The notes: a model not told the origin generated them from the sequence alone. A stretch of 64,000 bases of DNA from Ralstonia sp. RRA (GCF_037023145.1 NZ_CP146091.1:2666001-2730000); one strand, 5' to 3'; counted from the stretch's first letter, positions 34,449-43,903 are shown. A program made the numbers and translations.

Positions 34449-35210
34449 TTAGATGTCCTGCAGCCGCGCTGAGATAGACGCCGCAGCAGCCACGGTCATA
34501 TCGATCAGGCGCTGTTCCTTGCCGCGCACGCGCGTGGCAGGCGCCATCAACGTAATGGAGCCGAGCGCGTGGCCGGGCATCCGGAACACCGGCGCACTCA
34601 CGCCCCAGACGCCGGGATCGACTTCGCCTTCGGACAGCGCATAGCCAGCGGCGCGAATGTCAGCAAGTTCGGTTTGCAGTTGCGCTTGGCTGGCGGCATC
34701 GATGGCCAGCAAGTCAGCGAGGATGGCGCGCGCTGCCGTCGGCGGCATGAACGCGAGCAACGATTTGGCGGAGGCGCCGGCCACCAGCGGCACGCCACGC
34801 CCCTTTTCGAACGAGCAGCGCAGCGATTGCTGGCTCTCGACCATCTCCAGGCACACGGCCTGGTCCTTGACGGCCACCACCAGCCCGACCGATTCACCCG
34901 ACTCGGCGACGAGCTTGGCCATACCGATGCGCGCTTCCTGCACGAGGTGCGAAGCGTGATCGAAGCCGAGTGCGAGTTGCAGACTGATCGGACCCGGCGC
35001 GTAGGTGCCGGACGATTCGAGCACGAAGCCCCAGCGCTTGAGCATCGCCACCTGGCGGTACAGCGTGCTCTGCGGCAGACCGGTCAGCTCGACCAGTTCA
35101 CGCGCCGCAACCGGGCGGCCGTGGCGCGCGATGGTGGCGAGCACCATCAGCACGCGATCCGCACCGGCGGTGGGTTGTGCTGCAAGTTGTGCGGAACCGG
35201 GCTCGGCCAT
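34449..35210 (-). CDS. IclR-family transcriptional regulator
   Basis: 253 residues. N-terminal winged helix (DRVLMVLATIARHG, RELVELTGLPQSTLYRQVAMLKRWGFV in two parts) and C-terminal IclR effector domain with GASAKSLLAFMPP and a late GHALGSITLMAP. It is the first gene of the leftward operon with the amino-acid ABC transporter and hutGD, with 63 bases before the binding-protein gene, and so probably controls it. In most bacteria hut genes are controlled by HutC (GntR type), so an IclR here is unusual. Confidence 0.9.
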   Translation of the reverse strand: MAEPGSAQLAAQPTAGADRVLMVLATIARHGRPVAARELVELTGLPQSTLYRQVAMLKRWGFVLESSGTYAPGPISLQLALGFDHASHLVQEARIGMAKLVAESGESVGLVVAVKDQAVCLEMVESQQSLRCSFEKGRGVPLVAGASAKSLLAFMPPTAARAILADLLAIDAASQAQLQTELADIRAAGYALSEGEVDPGVWGVSAPVFRMPGHALGSITLMAPATRVRGKEQRLIDMTVAAAASISARLQDI

Positions 35211-35319
35211 CGCAGAAGCTCCGTGGCGTGGAATGCGACGGAGAATGCGACGGTTTTCTCAAATCATCAACGCACGATTCCCAATAGACGGGAAAAGTAC
35301 GCAAATTCAGTATTTACAC

Positions 35320-35838
35320 CTAGGACGTCTCGGTCACATTCCAACCTTCTTCGTCCAAGCGCGCTTCCAGGAACGCGACGACGGCGTGGGCGGAGGCCTC
35401 GCTGCGGCAGGTGGTCAGCGCCGCGTACAAGGGCGCAGCCAAGCCATTGAGAAAATCGAGCGGCGCTTCCGGCCCCTCGGCAAGGTAGCGCTGCAACGCT
35501 GAAAACGCCCCCGCCTGGCTCAACCGCCAGTCTGCAATCGAGGCCTGCCGCACGTGGCGGGTCGTGGATTGCGCTGCCGGCGCCGGCTTTGGCGGAGCCT
35601 TGGGCTCGGGGGCCGCCTTGACCCGCGCGCGGCCGACCACATAGCCGTCAGCAAGCAGGCGCGCGAGGTCGTCCATATCCAGGCCGGCGCTGTTCAACTG
35701 CGCCAGGATCTCGGCCGCCGTGCGCTCGCCATTGACCAACAACAGAATCGCACGCTGGCGATGCGTCACTTGCCCGCTACGCGTCTGCAGTTCCTGCGTG
35801 CCGCGCTCGGTGCGCGACAGGATGTGGCTCAGGTCCAT
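35320..35838 (-). CDS. hypothetical protein, 172 residues
   Basis: No family recognised. The N-terminus (LSHILSRTERGTQELQTRSG, then VTHRQRAILLLVNGERTAAEIL, then LARLLADGYVVGRARV) looks like a winged-helix or DUF4388-like module used in two-component relatives. A Pro/Lys-rich linker (residues about 78-95) leads to a helical C-terminal part. GGGAGGGG lies just before the start at 35838. No membrane segment. It has its own promoter region on both sides; function unknown. Confidence 0.65.
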   Translation of the reverse strand: MDLSHILSRTERGTQELQTRSGQVTHRQRAILLLVNGERTAAEILAQLNSAGLDMDDLARLLADGYVVGRARVKAAPEPKAPPKPAPAAQSTTRHVRQASIADWRLSQAGAFSALQRYLAEGPEAPLDFLNGLAAPLYAALTTCRSEASAHAVVAFLEARLDEEGWNVTETS

Positions 35839-36090
35839 CGTTCCCCTCCCTTTTTTGTATGTGTCTGTTCGATGAAGGGTCAGTCTAGAAAAACCCGGCG
35901 CAGCGCGGACCGTTTGAACGCAGTCTGGCGCGGCATACCGACTATCACGTGCGCGGCATTGCATTGCAGGACGGACCGACGCATGCATTGATCATCAAAT
36001 GCAGATTGAAACCAGATCGACTCGCAACCTGTTTATCGCCTCCGGATAGAAGCCTAAAGTGCGGCGCATCTCAACCCACCGGAGCTTTCC

Positions 36091-36630
36091 ATGCCCGCTC
36101 ACCCCGTCCTCCGCCCTGTCCTGCTGGCCACCACTGCGCTGGCGCTGCTTGCCGCGCTACCGACGTTCGCCGCAGACGATGAACTCGTCCGCCCGCAACA
36201 TCTGGCCGCCCCGGACACACCGCAAGCCGCGGCCACCGTGCTGGCGGCACGCCGCTACGCCACCTTCTGGCATACCGGCGATGCGCGCTATGCCACGCAG
36301 GCGCTGTCGTCCGACTTTGCCGATCGCACGCTGCCCGCAGGGCGTGTGCAGGGCCAGCAAGGCCCGCTTGACGCTTCTCGAGCCTTCCGCGCCGCCGTGC
36401 CCGACATGCGTGTGGAAATCGAAGACATGGTTGTGGCCGGCGACCGTGTGGCCGTGCATCTGCGCTTTCGCGGACACTTCACCGGCGAGTTCGGGCACAC
36501 GCACGGGCAGAGCCAGCCCATCGACTTCCAAGCATTCGACTTGTACCGCGTGGCCGACGGCAAGATCGCCGAAAACTGGCACCTGGAAGACAACCAGACG
36601 CTGCTGGGGCAGATGGGGTTGCAGCCCTGA
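36091..36630 (+). CDS. secreted SnoaL-like (ester cyclase) protein
   Basis: 179 residues. A signal peptide (RPVLLATTALALLAALPTFA-A, near residue 28) is followed by an NTF2/SnoaL-like fold: RRYATFWHTGDARYATQAL, a middle EDMVVAGDRVAVHLRFRGHFTG in two parts, and the typical end DLYRVADGKIAENWHLED. Enzymes of this group act on polyketides, but many members have no known activity; the signal peptide suggests a periplasmic role. Monocistronic. Confidence 0.82.
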   Translation: MPAHPVLRPVLLATTALALLAALPTFAADDELVRPQHLAAPDTPQAAATVLAARRYATFWHTGDARYATQALSSDFADRTLPAGRVQGQQGPLDASRAFRAAVPDMRVEIEDMVVAGDRVAVHLRFRGHFTGEFGHTHGQSQPIDFQAFDLYRVADGKIAENWHLEDNQTLLGQMGLQP

Positions 36631-36776
36631 ATTCGCACGGATCTATTAACGCCCTTTAACAAGCTTGCACCCCACTCCCGCTATGCTTCGCCCCTGCTTG
36701 CAAGCCGCTTAGCGGCTGCCAGAGCGATAGAAGAAACGAGCCAACGAATACACGAAAACGTCTTCAGGAGAAGCAC

Positions 36777-37709
36777 ATGGGAATGGGGTTTCAGGGCGCA
36801 CTGCGCGCCTGGGCGAGCGCGCTCGCCTGCGCCGGGGTGATGGGGCTGATGGGTGCGGCCGCCGCGCACGCACAATCAGCACCATCGGCTGGTCCGAATC
36901 CGGAACAGGAAATCAAGCAGGCCTGGGCTGCCGCCAAGGCCACTGCAAAGGCGGGGCCCACGTCGATCGAACTGCGTGACCAGGCCGCCCTCAAGATCGG
37001 CGCGAACCAAGTCTTCATCCCGCAACCGGCCGCCGGCCAGCTCATGCACGCCATGGGCAACGGCAACAACCAGGACTTGCTCGGCCTGGTCATGCCCACC
37101 GACGAAGAGAGCGACTGGATGGTGATCGCCGAGTACGAGGCGTCGGGCTACATCAAGGACGACGACGCTAAGGACTGGAACGTCGACGACCTGTTCAAGT
37201 CGCTCAAGGAAGGCACCGCTGCCGCCAACGAAGAACGCGAGAAGCGGGGCATCCCCGCGCTGGAGATCCAGGGCTGGGTTGAGCGCCCGCACTATGACGC
37301 CGCCACGCACCGCCTGATCTGGTCGATGGCCGCGCGCTCCAAAGGCCAGCCCGCCAACGAGCCGGAATCGGTCAACTACAACACCTACGCACTAGGCCGC
37401 GACGGCTACATCAGCCTGAACCTGATCACCGCAAGCGACCACGTCAACGCCGACAAGCCCGCCGTGCAGAAACTGCTGGCCGACCTCGACTTCAAGGACG
37501 GCAAGCGCTACACCGACTTCAACGCCAAGACCGACAAGGTGGCTGAGTACGGACTGGCCGCGCTGGTGGGTGGCATCGCTGCCAAGAAGCTGGGCCTGTT
37601 TGCCGTGATTGCCGCCTTCCTGGCCAAGTTTGCCAAGGTGGCGATCCTGGCCGTGGCGGGCTTTGGCGCAGCGATTGCCAAGTTCTTCAAGCGCAAGCCG
37701 AGCGCCTGA
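36777..37709 (+). CDS. DUF2167-family membrane protein
   Basis: 310 residues. Signal peptide (end near AHA-Q, residue 32), then the DUF2167 domain: PTSIELRDQAALKIGANQVFIP in two runs, YEASGYIKDDDAKDWNVDDL, and WVERPHYDAATHRLIWSMAA. Two close hydrophobic segments at about 260-300 anchor the C-terminus. The domain has no known biochemistry. It lies 19 bases before an M50 protease gene, a pairing that I believe recurs in Proteobacteria and suggests that the protease and this protein work together in the membrane. Confidence 0.88.
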   Translation: MGMGFQGALRAWASALACAGVMGLMGAAAAHAQSAPSAGPNPEQEIKQAWAAAKATAKAGPTSIELRDQAALKIGANQVFIPQPAAGQLMHAMGNGNNQDLLGLVMPTDEESDWMVIAEYEASGYIKDDDAKDWNVDDLFKSLKEGTAAANEEREKRGIPALEIQGWVERPHYDAATHRLIWSMAARSKGQPANEPESVNYNTYALGRDGYISLNLITASDHVNADKPAVQKLLADLDFKDGKRYTDFNAKTDKVAEYGLAALVGGIAAKKLGLFAVIAAFLAKFAKVAILAVAGFGAAIAKFFKRKPSA

Positions 37710-37728
37710 TCACGCTGGCACACACGCC

Positions 37729-38448
37729 ATGACCAAACTGCTGATCCTGCTGTTCTCAGGGCTCAAGTTCGGCAAGCTGCTGACCACCGGCGGCACGATG
37801 CTGCTGTCGGTGGCGGTGTACGCCTTTGCGTTCGGCTGGCGCTATGCGGTGGGCTTCGTGGTGCTGCTGTTCATCCACGAGATGGGGCATTTCATGGCGG
37901 CGCGCCAACGCGGGCTGGCAGTGGGTGCCCCCACCTTCATCCCGTTCGTGGGCGCGTGGATCGACCTCAAAGAGCAGCCGATGGATGTCGAGACCGAGGC
38001 CTACATCGGCCTGGCAGGCCCCGTTGCGGGCACGGTTGGGGCGATGCTCTGCTACGGCCTCGCGCGCTATTCCGACAGCCAGTTGCTGCTAGCCCTGGCT
38101 TACGCCGGTTGCTTCCTGAACCTGTTCAACCTGATCCCGATGTCGCCGTTTGATGGCGGACGGATTACGGCGGTGCTGTCGCCGCGCATCTGGTTTCTAG
38201 GGGTGCCGGTGCTGGTGGCGCTGTTCATGTGGCGGCCGAGTCCGATCCTGATTCTGATTGCCGTGCTGGCTGCCCCGCAGCTGATGAAGGCGTGGCGCTA
38301 CGATCCGGACGCACCGGAAAACCGCGCGTACTACAGCATCTCCAACGAGTCGCGCCTGACCTACACGGTTTACTACATCGGCCTGGTCGTCTTCCTGGCG
38401 ATGATGAGTCACGAGTTGCACGACATGCTGGGCAGCGTGCGCGCATAA
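37729..38448 (+). CDS. M50 (site-2 protease) family zinc metalloprotease
   Basis: 239 residues with about six membrane helices. HEMGHFMAAR in the second helix provides two zinc His and the catalytic Glu; NLIPMSPFDGGR further on supplies the Asp ligand, as in site-2 proteases. There is no PDZ domain. It should cut within the membrane or act on a membrane substrate, possibly linked to the DUF2167 protein encoded immediately upstream. A symmetric terminator follows. Confidence 0.9.
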   Translation: MTKLLILLFSGLKFGKLLTTGGTMLLSVAVYAFAFGWRYAVGFVVLLFIHEMGHFMAARQRGLAVGAPTFIPFVGAWIDLKEQPMDVETEAYIGLAGPVAGTVGAMLCYGLARYSDSQLLLALAYAGCFLNLFNLIPMSPFDGGRITAVLSPRIWFLGVPVLVALFMWRPSPILILIAVLAAPQLMKAWRYDPDAPENRAYYSISNESRLTYTVYYIGLVVFLAMMSHELHDMLGSVRA

Positions 38449-38477
38449 AAAAACCTCCGCAAATGCGGAGGTTTTTT
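38448..38477. terminator. bidirectional terminator between the M50 and sodB genes
   Basis: A 7-bp stem (CCTCCGC at 38454-38460 with GCGGAGG at 38465-38471) is flanked by A-runs on the left and T-runs on the right, so it can end both the rightward protease transcript and the leftward sodB transcript. Confidence 0.9.
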
Positions 38478-38505
38478 CTTGGTACTGCGCTTGCTCGGTT
38501 TCGCT

Positions 38506-39084
38506 TTAGGCGAAGTTCGCAGCAACGAAGTCCCAGTTGACCAGGGTCCAGAACGCTTCGACGTACTTCGGACGCGCGTTGCGGTAGTCGATGTAGTAGG
38601 CGTGTTCCCACACGTCGCAGGTCAGCAGCGGCTTGGCGTCGGTCGTCAGCGGCGTGGCGGCGTTCGAGGTGGACACCAAGTCCAGCGAGCCGTCGGCCTT
38701 CTTCACCAGCCAGGCCCAGCCCGAACCAAACGTGCCAACGGCCGTCTTGGTGAACTCTTCCTTGAACTTGTCGAAGCTGCCCCACTTGGCGTTGATGGCG
38801 TCAGCCAGGGCACCGGTCGGAGCGCCGCCGCCGTTCGGCTTCAGGCCGTTCCAGTAGAACGTGTGGTTCCACACCTGTGCGGCGTTGTTGAAGATGCCGC
38901 CCGAGGACTTCTTGACGATGTCTTCCAGGCTCAGGTTCTCGAACTCAGTACCCGGGATCAGGTTGTTCAGGTTCGTGACGTAGGTCTGGTGGTGCTTGCC
39001 GTAGTGGAACTCCAGGGTTTCCTTGGAGATGGTCGGCGCCAGGGCGTCGAGTGCGTACGGCAGCGGGGGGAGCGTGTGGGCCAT
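38506..39084 (-). CDS. sodB: iron superoxide dismutase
   Basis: 192 residues, the length of E. coli SodB, from the ATG at 39084 with AGAAGGGA upstream. Metal ligands His27, His74, Asp157 and His161 are in [17 protein letters not shown] and [13 protein letters not shown]; motifs around [10 protein letters not shown] and GSGWAWL favour iron. It removes superoxide in the cytoplasm. It shares a bidirectional terminator with the M50 protease gene and stands 170 bases downstream of the xseA stop. Confidence 0.95.
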   Translation of the reverse strand: MAHTLPPLPYALDALAPTISKETLEFHYGKHHQTYVTNLNNLIPGTEFENLSLEDIVKKSSGGIFNNAAQVWNHTFYWNGLKPNGGGAPTGALADAINAKWGSFDKFKEEFTKTAVGTFGSGWAWLVKKADGSLDLVSTSNAATPLTTDAKPLLTCDVWEHAYYIDYRNARPKYVEAFWTLVNWDFVAANFA

Positions 39085-39251
39085 TTGTTTTCCCTTCTGT
39101 GGGTTGTGTGGGGTTGCGTGCGAGTTGTGCAAACCGGGAGCGACGATTGTAGGAGAGTTGCAAAACCGGCGCAAACAGCGTGCCAAATAGGCGGAATACC
39201 CTTGGAACAGGGTACAGAAACGCGCGCAATCGTTATCAGTTCATGCGCCAG

Positions 39252-40694
39252 TCACATATCGAGCTTGGGCTGCACCTGGGCGATCTCGATGTCGACCGCG
39301 CCCTGCGCCAGCCGCGCCTCGATGCGCGCCCGGGCATGCAACGCGTTCGGATCGCGGATGGCGTGACCCTTCGCGTCGAGCAGCACCGCGTAGCCGCGCT
39401 CCAGGGTGCGCTGCGGTGCCAGCAACTCCAGGCCGGTGTGCTGCCGCGCCAGGCGCTCCTGCGACCGCGCCAGCGTGTCACGCATGGCGCGTGCCAGCGC
39501 GGCTTGGGCCTGTTGCAGCACAGCGCGCTGGCGGGTGACATCCGGGCGGGCGGCCGTCAGGCGCATCGTCAGCAGGCGCTGCACGTGCTCGGCACGCTGC
39601 ACACGACCGGTCAGCGCAAAACGCAGGCGCCCTTCCAGATGCGACAGTTGCGTACGGCGCTCGCGCATCTGCGCCTGCGGGCTGCGCAGGCGGCGCGCGA
39701 GCCAATCGACGGTCTGGGCGCGGCGGTCAAGCTGGCGGCGGAACTGCGCGGACAGCGCATCCCAGTCACGCCCCACGTCACGCAGCATGCGGGCCCGGTC
39801 CGGGCTGACAAGTTCTGCGGCACCGGTGGGCGTGGGTGCGCGCACATCGGCCACAAAATCGACGATGGTCACATCGGTTTCATGTCCGACGCCTGCCACG
39901 ATGGGAATCTCCGAAGCGGCCACGGCACGTGCTACCGGTTCTTCGTTGAAGGCCCACAGATCTTCAATGCTGCCGCCGCCCCGGCACAGGATGACGACAT
40001 CGACTTCTGCCCGGGCATTGACCGTATCGAGCATGGCGGCAATGCGGTCGGAGGCGCCGGCGCCCTGCACCGGCACCGGATAGACGATCACGGGCACATG
40101 CGGCGCCCTCCGGCGCAGCGTGGTCAGCACGTCGCGCAAAGCCGCCGCCTGCAATGAAGTGACAACCCCGATGGCACGCGGATGCCGGGGCAGCGGCCGC
40201 TTGCGCTCCGGGTCAAACAAGCCTTGCGCCTCCAGCGCGGCCTTCAGTCGCAGGAAGGCTTCGTACAGGTTGCCCAGCCCGGCACGGCGGATACCCTCGA
40301 CGCTCAGTTGCAACTCGCCACGCGCCTCGTACATCGTGACCAGCGCGCGCACCTCGACGGCTTCGCCTTCGCGCGGGGTGAAATCGGCGTACTGGTTGCG
40401 ACCCTTGAACATCACACAGCGGATCTGCGCACCGGCGTCCTTGAGCGAGAAATACCAGTGGCCACTGGCCGCCCGCGTGAAGTTGGAGATCTCACCACGC
40501 ACCCAGCCCAGTGGAAAGTTGCGTTCAAGCAACCCAGCAATCCGCCGGTTGACCTCGCTGACGGTCAGCACGTCCTGGCCGCCGCGTGTGGGCGCGGCAG
40601 GTGCCGGAGTCGCTTGGGTGGTCTGCGCTGCACTCGCCGCTTGGGCGGGAGCATCCATCCAGAAGGGTCGGCGGGAAGACGGCGGCGTGGTCAT
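39252..40694 (-). CDS. xseA: exodeoxyribonuclease VII large subunit
   Basis: 480 residues. An N-terminal OB-fold ([30 protein letters not shown] in two parts, preceded by a Pro/Ala-rich leader) is followed by the catalytic domain ([58 protein letters not shown]). A long coiled-coil C-terminus with repeated RRxR motifs comes last. It degrades single-stranded DNA together with XseB in repair. Upstream lies the 1-kb spacer with the DnaA-box-like repeat array. The Ala-rich leader suggests that the true start could be a little further in. Confidence 0.94.
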   Translation of the reverse strand: MTTPPSSRRPFWMDAPAQAASAAQTTQATPAPAAPTRGGQDVLTVSEVNRRIAGLLERNFPLGWVRGEISNFTRAASGHWYFSLKDAGAQIRCVMFKGRNQYADFTPREGEAVEVRALVTMYEARGELQLSVEGIRRAGLGNLYEAFLRLKAALEAQGLFDPERKRPLPRHPRAIGVVTSLQAAALRDVLTTLRRRAPHVPVIVYPVPVQGAGASDRIAAMLDTVNARAEVDVVILCRGGGSIEDLWAFNEEPVARAVAASEIPIVAGVGHETDVTIVDFVADVRAPTPTGAAELVSPDRARMLRDVGRDWDALSAQFRRQLDRRAQTVDWLARRLRSPQAQMRERRTQLSHLEGRLRFALTGRVQRAEHVQRLLTMRLTAARPDVTRQRAVLQQAQAALARAMRDTLARSQERLARQHTGLELLAPQRTLERGYAVLLDAKGHAIRDPNALHARARIEARLAQGAVDIEIAQVQPKLDM

Positions 40695-40886
40695 AAGTGG
40701 TCGTGGCGGCGCAATGCGATGGGGCTCCGGGGCAACTTCTACCTTGAATGAGGGAGAGATTCTGCGCCAGCCGGGCTAGCTGTCCACAGCATAACGCCCT
40801 TGTCAAGCTTGACAGACGTTACGTGACGCGCTCTCTGCATTTTTACGCAACCCTTTGATTTTTATGAAAAATCGCCTTGTGCCAAA

Positions 40887-41540
40887 AATTCAGCCGCGCA
40901 AGTAATTTCGTTCTGCGTCAAGCATTTAGCGCATGCGCCCCAAGGATGTTCACAAAGTTATCCACAGCAACGCTGGAAAATCAGGATGTGACGCCTAGGC
41001 AGTGGATAAATCAGCAGCGGATTGTCACACGCTCGGGGCTCGCATCCCCGATCTTCCGCAGAAAACCCCGGTGCACATTTTTTAAGCGGCGCACCGAACA
41101 CCCTTATGAATCAGTCACTTAAGGTGCTTGTCCGGGCAATGTCCACAACCCGTCCACAAGACTGTCCCGTATCGGTGTGGATTTCCGGCCAGCTCCGCGG
41201 ACCACGCCCGGACTTTTCTCGAAATCTGCGCAGAAACCCCGCCTGCACAATTTTTAAGCACAGCACCGGACTCCCTTTTATATCAAGTACTTAACGCGCT
41301 TGTTCTGGGAATGTCCACAACCCGTCCACACAACTGTCCCGCAGCGATGTGGATTACCCGCCGGTTTCCACGGGCGGAGGACGTTTTGCCAGTGAATTGG
41401 CCACAGGAAGGCCCATTGCATCTTTTTTAAGCACGACACCGAACACCCTTTCACATCAAGCACTTAGCTTGCTTGTTCCGACACTGTCCACAACCCGTCC
41501 ACAAGACTGTCCCGCTTGGTTGTGGATTGTGCGCGCACTG
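40887..41540. repeat. array of four about 173-bp units with DnaA-box-like sequences
   Basis: Within the 1,064-bp spacer 40695-41758 the block TGTCCACAACCCGTCCACAA is found at 41140, 41312 (one difference) and 41485, spaced 172 and 173 bases, with a diverged form at 40947. Each unit also has TTTTTAAGC at its start, a CAAGNACTTAR stretch, and TGTGGATT 36 bases after the first block (41176, 41348, 41521). The first unit is the most diverged and holds a perfect DnaA box. No open frame here looks coding. The array is unique in the window; its function is not known to me. Confidence 0.85.
40958..40966 (+). promoter_or_regulatory. perfect DnaA box TTATCCACA
   Basis: This exact 9-mer consensus lies in the first repeat unit. 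A near match in opposite orientation (AGTGGATAA, 41001-41009) is 35 bases away. TAATCCACA is found on the minus strand at 41348-41356. Confidence 0.6.
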
Positions 41541-41758
41541 AATTCTGTGACGACCCTTTGACTGTCGCAGGCGCTTGTCGCTACGGTGCGCCATCGTGTT
41601 GCCGAGGCAGGTCCGACGCGCTAGAGTGGCGCCTGTTTTTGCCGCAACGGACCGCGTTCGGGGACGCGGACGGCATGCACAGCAGTCAGGGCGCCAAATG
41701 CACGACGAATCGGCGCCCCAAATCAAATTCCTTCCACAACGACAAAACGGGTTGTCCA

Positions 41759-42379
41759 GTGTTTTCCATCATTCAAGCCGCCGGCTGGCCGATCTGGCCG
41801 CTGTTGATTGCCTCGGTGCTCGCCCTCGCGCTCATCATCGAACGCTTCGTCGCTTTGCAGCGCAAGAAGATCATTCCGCCCAAGGTCTATGACGAGGCGC
41901 TGGCCGTCGCGCATCAGCGCAAGGCGACGCCGGAAGTGGTGAATACGCTGGAACAAGGCTCGCCGCTGGGCCGCCTGCTGGCCGCCGCGCTGCGCCACGT
42001 GGTGCTGCATCCCAACACCACGCGCGACGCCGCCAAGGAAGTCGTGGAAGAAGCCGGCCAGAACGTGGCCCACCGTCTGGAGCGCTACCTGAACGCGCTC
42101 GGCACGATCGCCTCGGTGGCACCGCTGATGGGCCTGTTCGGCACCGTGGTCGGCATGATCGAGATCTTCGGCAGCCAGACCGCAGCGGGCACCAACCCGC
42201 AAACCCTGGCACACGGTATCTCCGTCGCCCTGTACAACACGGCGCTGGGCCTGGTCGTGGCCATCCCGACGCTGATCTTCTGGCGCTACTTCCGTGGCGT
42301 GGTCGACAACTACGTGGCCGAGTTGGAGCACCTGTCGACCATGTACCTCGACGCGATCCTGCCGCCGCGGCGCGGTTGA
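41759..42379 (+). CDS. exbB: MotA/TolQ/ExbB proton-channel protein
   Basis: 206 residues from a GTG at 41759 that gives the normal N-terminus (FSIIQAAGWPIWPLLIASVLALAL). Three membrane helices; the family block LNALGTIASVAPLMGLFGTVVGMIEIF lies at about 113-139 in two overlapping runs. It forms a proton channel with the ExbD-like protein encoded next (27 bases later), powering a TonB- or Tol-like process across the envelope. It opens the LPS/envelope cluster lpxK-Trm112-kdsB-adk, a gene order known in betaproteobacteria. Weak Shine-Dalgarno. Confidence 0.92.
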   Translation: MFSIIQAAGWPIWPLLIASVLALALIIERFVALQRKKIIPPKVYDEALAVAHQRKATPEVVNTLEQGSPLGRLLAAALRHVVLHPNTTRDAAKEVVEEAGQNVAHRLERYLNALGTIASVAPLMGLFGTVVGMIEIFGSQTAAGTNPQTLAHGISVALYNTALGLVVAIPTLIFWRYFRGVVDNYVAELEHLSTMYLDAILPPRRG

Positions 42380-42406
42380 TCCGGGCAACGCATTCCTGAG
42401 AACGCC

Positions 42407-42838
42407 ATGCGCTTCCGCCCGCGCCACGCTCGCGAAGAGCCGGAGATCAACCTGATCCCGCTGATCGACGTGCTGCTCGTGATCCTCATCTTCCTGATGA
42501 TCACGACCACGTATTCCCGCTATACCGAACTGAAGGTCAACCTGCCGACCGCCGACGCTGAAAAGGCGACCGAGCGCCCGGGTCAGATCGTCGTGTCCGT
42601 CACGGCTAACGGCGTCTACTCGGTGGACAAACAAGTGCTCGACACGCGCGACGTGACCAGCCTGGCCGATGCCCTGCACGCTGCTGCGGACAAGGCAGGC
42701 GGCCGCGAACCCATCGTCGTCGTCAATGCCGATGCGCAAGCCGCGCACCAGGCCGTGGTGAACGTGATGGAAGCCGCCCGCGTGGCCGGCCTGTCGCACC
42801 TGACCTTCGCTACACAAACCGGCAACGCTTCTCGCTAA
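42407..42838 (+). CDS. exbD: ExbD/TolR family protein
   Basis: 143 residues. The single membrane helix starts after EPEINLIPLIDVLLVILIFLM (approx. 12-32), with the critical Asp in LIDVLL. A periplasmic domain follows. Works with the upstream ExbB-like protein to use the proton gradient. lpxK follows 15 bases after the stop. Confidence 0.93.
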   Translation: MRFRPRHAREEPEINLIPLIDVLLVILIFLMITTTYSRYTELKVNLPTADAEKATERPGQIVVSVTANGVYSVDKQVLDTRDVTSLADALHAAADKAGGREPIVVVNADAQAAHQAVVNVMEAARVAGLSHLTFATQTGNASR

Positions 42839-42853
42839 ACCCACACGCACGAC

Positions 42854-43903
42854 ATGCCCGTCGCCCAGCACCGCCTCGCCAGCTTCGTCACCCGCCAATG
42901 GCAGCAACGGGGCTGGTTCGCGTGGGTGATGCGGCCGCTGTCATGGCTGTTTGGGGCGATCAGCGCGCTGCGCCGGCTGCTGTTCCGCTGGGGCTGGCTG
43001 CGCTCGGTGCGCCTGCCGATGCCGGTGGTGGTGATCGGCAACGTCACCGTGGGCGGTGCGGGCAAGACGCCGGCCGTGATTGCGCTGGCCTCGGCATTGG
43101 CCGATGCTGGCTTGCGCCCGGGCATCGTCTCGCGCGGCTACGGTGTCGAACTCAAACACCCGCGTCCGGTGCGCGAGCATTCCCGCGCGGAAGACGTTGG
43201 CGACGAACCGTTGCTCATCGCCCGCGCCACCGATCTGCCGGTGTGGGTCTTCCCCGACCGCGTGCTGTGTGCGCAGACGCTGCTGGCCTCGCACCCGGGC
43301 TGCAACGTGATCGTGTGCGACGATGGCCTGCAGCACTACCGCCTGCGCCGCGACATCGAGATCATCGTGTTCGACGCGCGCATGGGTGGCAACGGCTTCC
43401 TGCTGCCTGCCGGCCCCCTGCGCGAACCGATGACGCGCAAGCGCGACGCCACGCTCATCAACGACCCGCACTACCGCGCCACGCCGGATCGCCCGAACAT
43501 CTTCGGCATGCACCTCGCGCTGCAGGACGCCTATAACCTGGCCGACCCAGCGCTGCGCCGCCCGCTCGCGCAGTTCGCCCGCGTGGAAGGCGAGCAACTG
43601 CTGGCCGCCGCCGGCATCGGCAACCCGGAGCGTTTCTTCGCCTCGCTGCGCGCCGAGGGCCTTAAGCCCAGCACCCTGCCGCTGCCCGATCACTACGACT
43701 TCGCGAACAACCCGTTCGCCGACAGCCACGCCGAGGTGATCCTGATCACCGAAAAGGATGCCGTAAAATGCGGCCATCTCGACGACCCGCGCATCTGGGT
43801 GGTGCCGACCACACCGGTGGTCGACGCGGCGCTGGTCGAACAGGTCTGCCAGCGCGTGCGCGCCCTGGCCGATCGCGCGACCGCCAAAGCCGGCGCACAA
43901 TAA
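42854..43903 (+). CDS. lpxK: tetraacyldisaccharide 4'-kinase
   Basis: 349 residues. P-loop-like [18 protein letters not shown] at about 62-79, then SRGYGVE, and the family run [17 protein letters not shown] and PAGPLREP. LpxK phosphorylates the 4' position of the lipid A precursor on the inner membrane. Sits in the exbBD-lpxK-Trm112-kdsB operon, where lipid A and Kdo synthesis are grouped. Confidence 0.95.
   Translation: MPVAQHRLASFVTRQWQQRGWFAWVMRPLSWLFGAISALRRLLFRWGWLRSVRLPMPVVVIGNVTVGGAGKTPAVIALASALADAGLRPGIVSRGYGVELKHPRPVREHSRAEDVGDEPLLIARATDLPVWVFPDRVLCAQTLLASHPGCNVIVCDDGLQHYRLRRDIEIIVFDARMGGNGFLLPAGPLREPMTRKRDATLINDPHYRATPDRPNIFGMHLALQDAYNLADPALRRPLAQFARVEGEQLLAAAGIGNPERFFASLRAEGLKPSTLPLPDHYDFANNPFADSHAEVILITEKDAVKCGHLDDPRIWVVPTTPVVDAALVEQVCQRVRALADRATAKAGAQ

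Noticed and set aside
40887..41540. CRISPR array
   Set aside because: The repeated blocks are about 20 bases with 150-base intervals that are themselves related to each other; no cas genes are present.
40695..41758. The main chromosomal origin of replication
   Set aside because: There is a perfect DnaA box and box-like repeats, but no dnaA, dnaN, gyrB, rpmH or parAB, and no clear AT-rich unwinding region. Reported as a repeat array instead.
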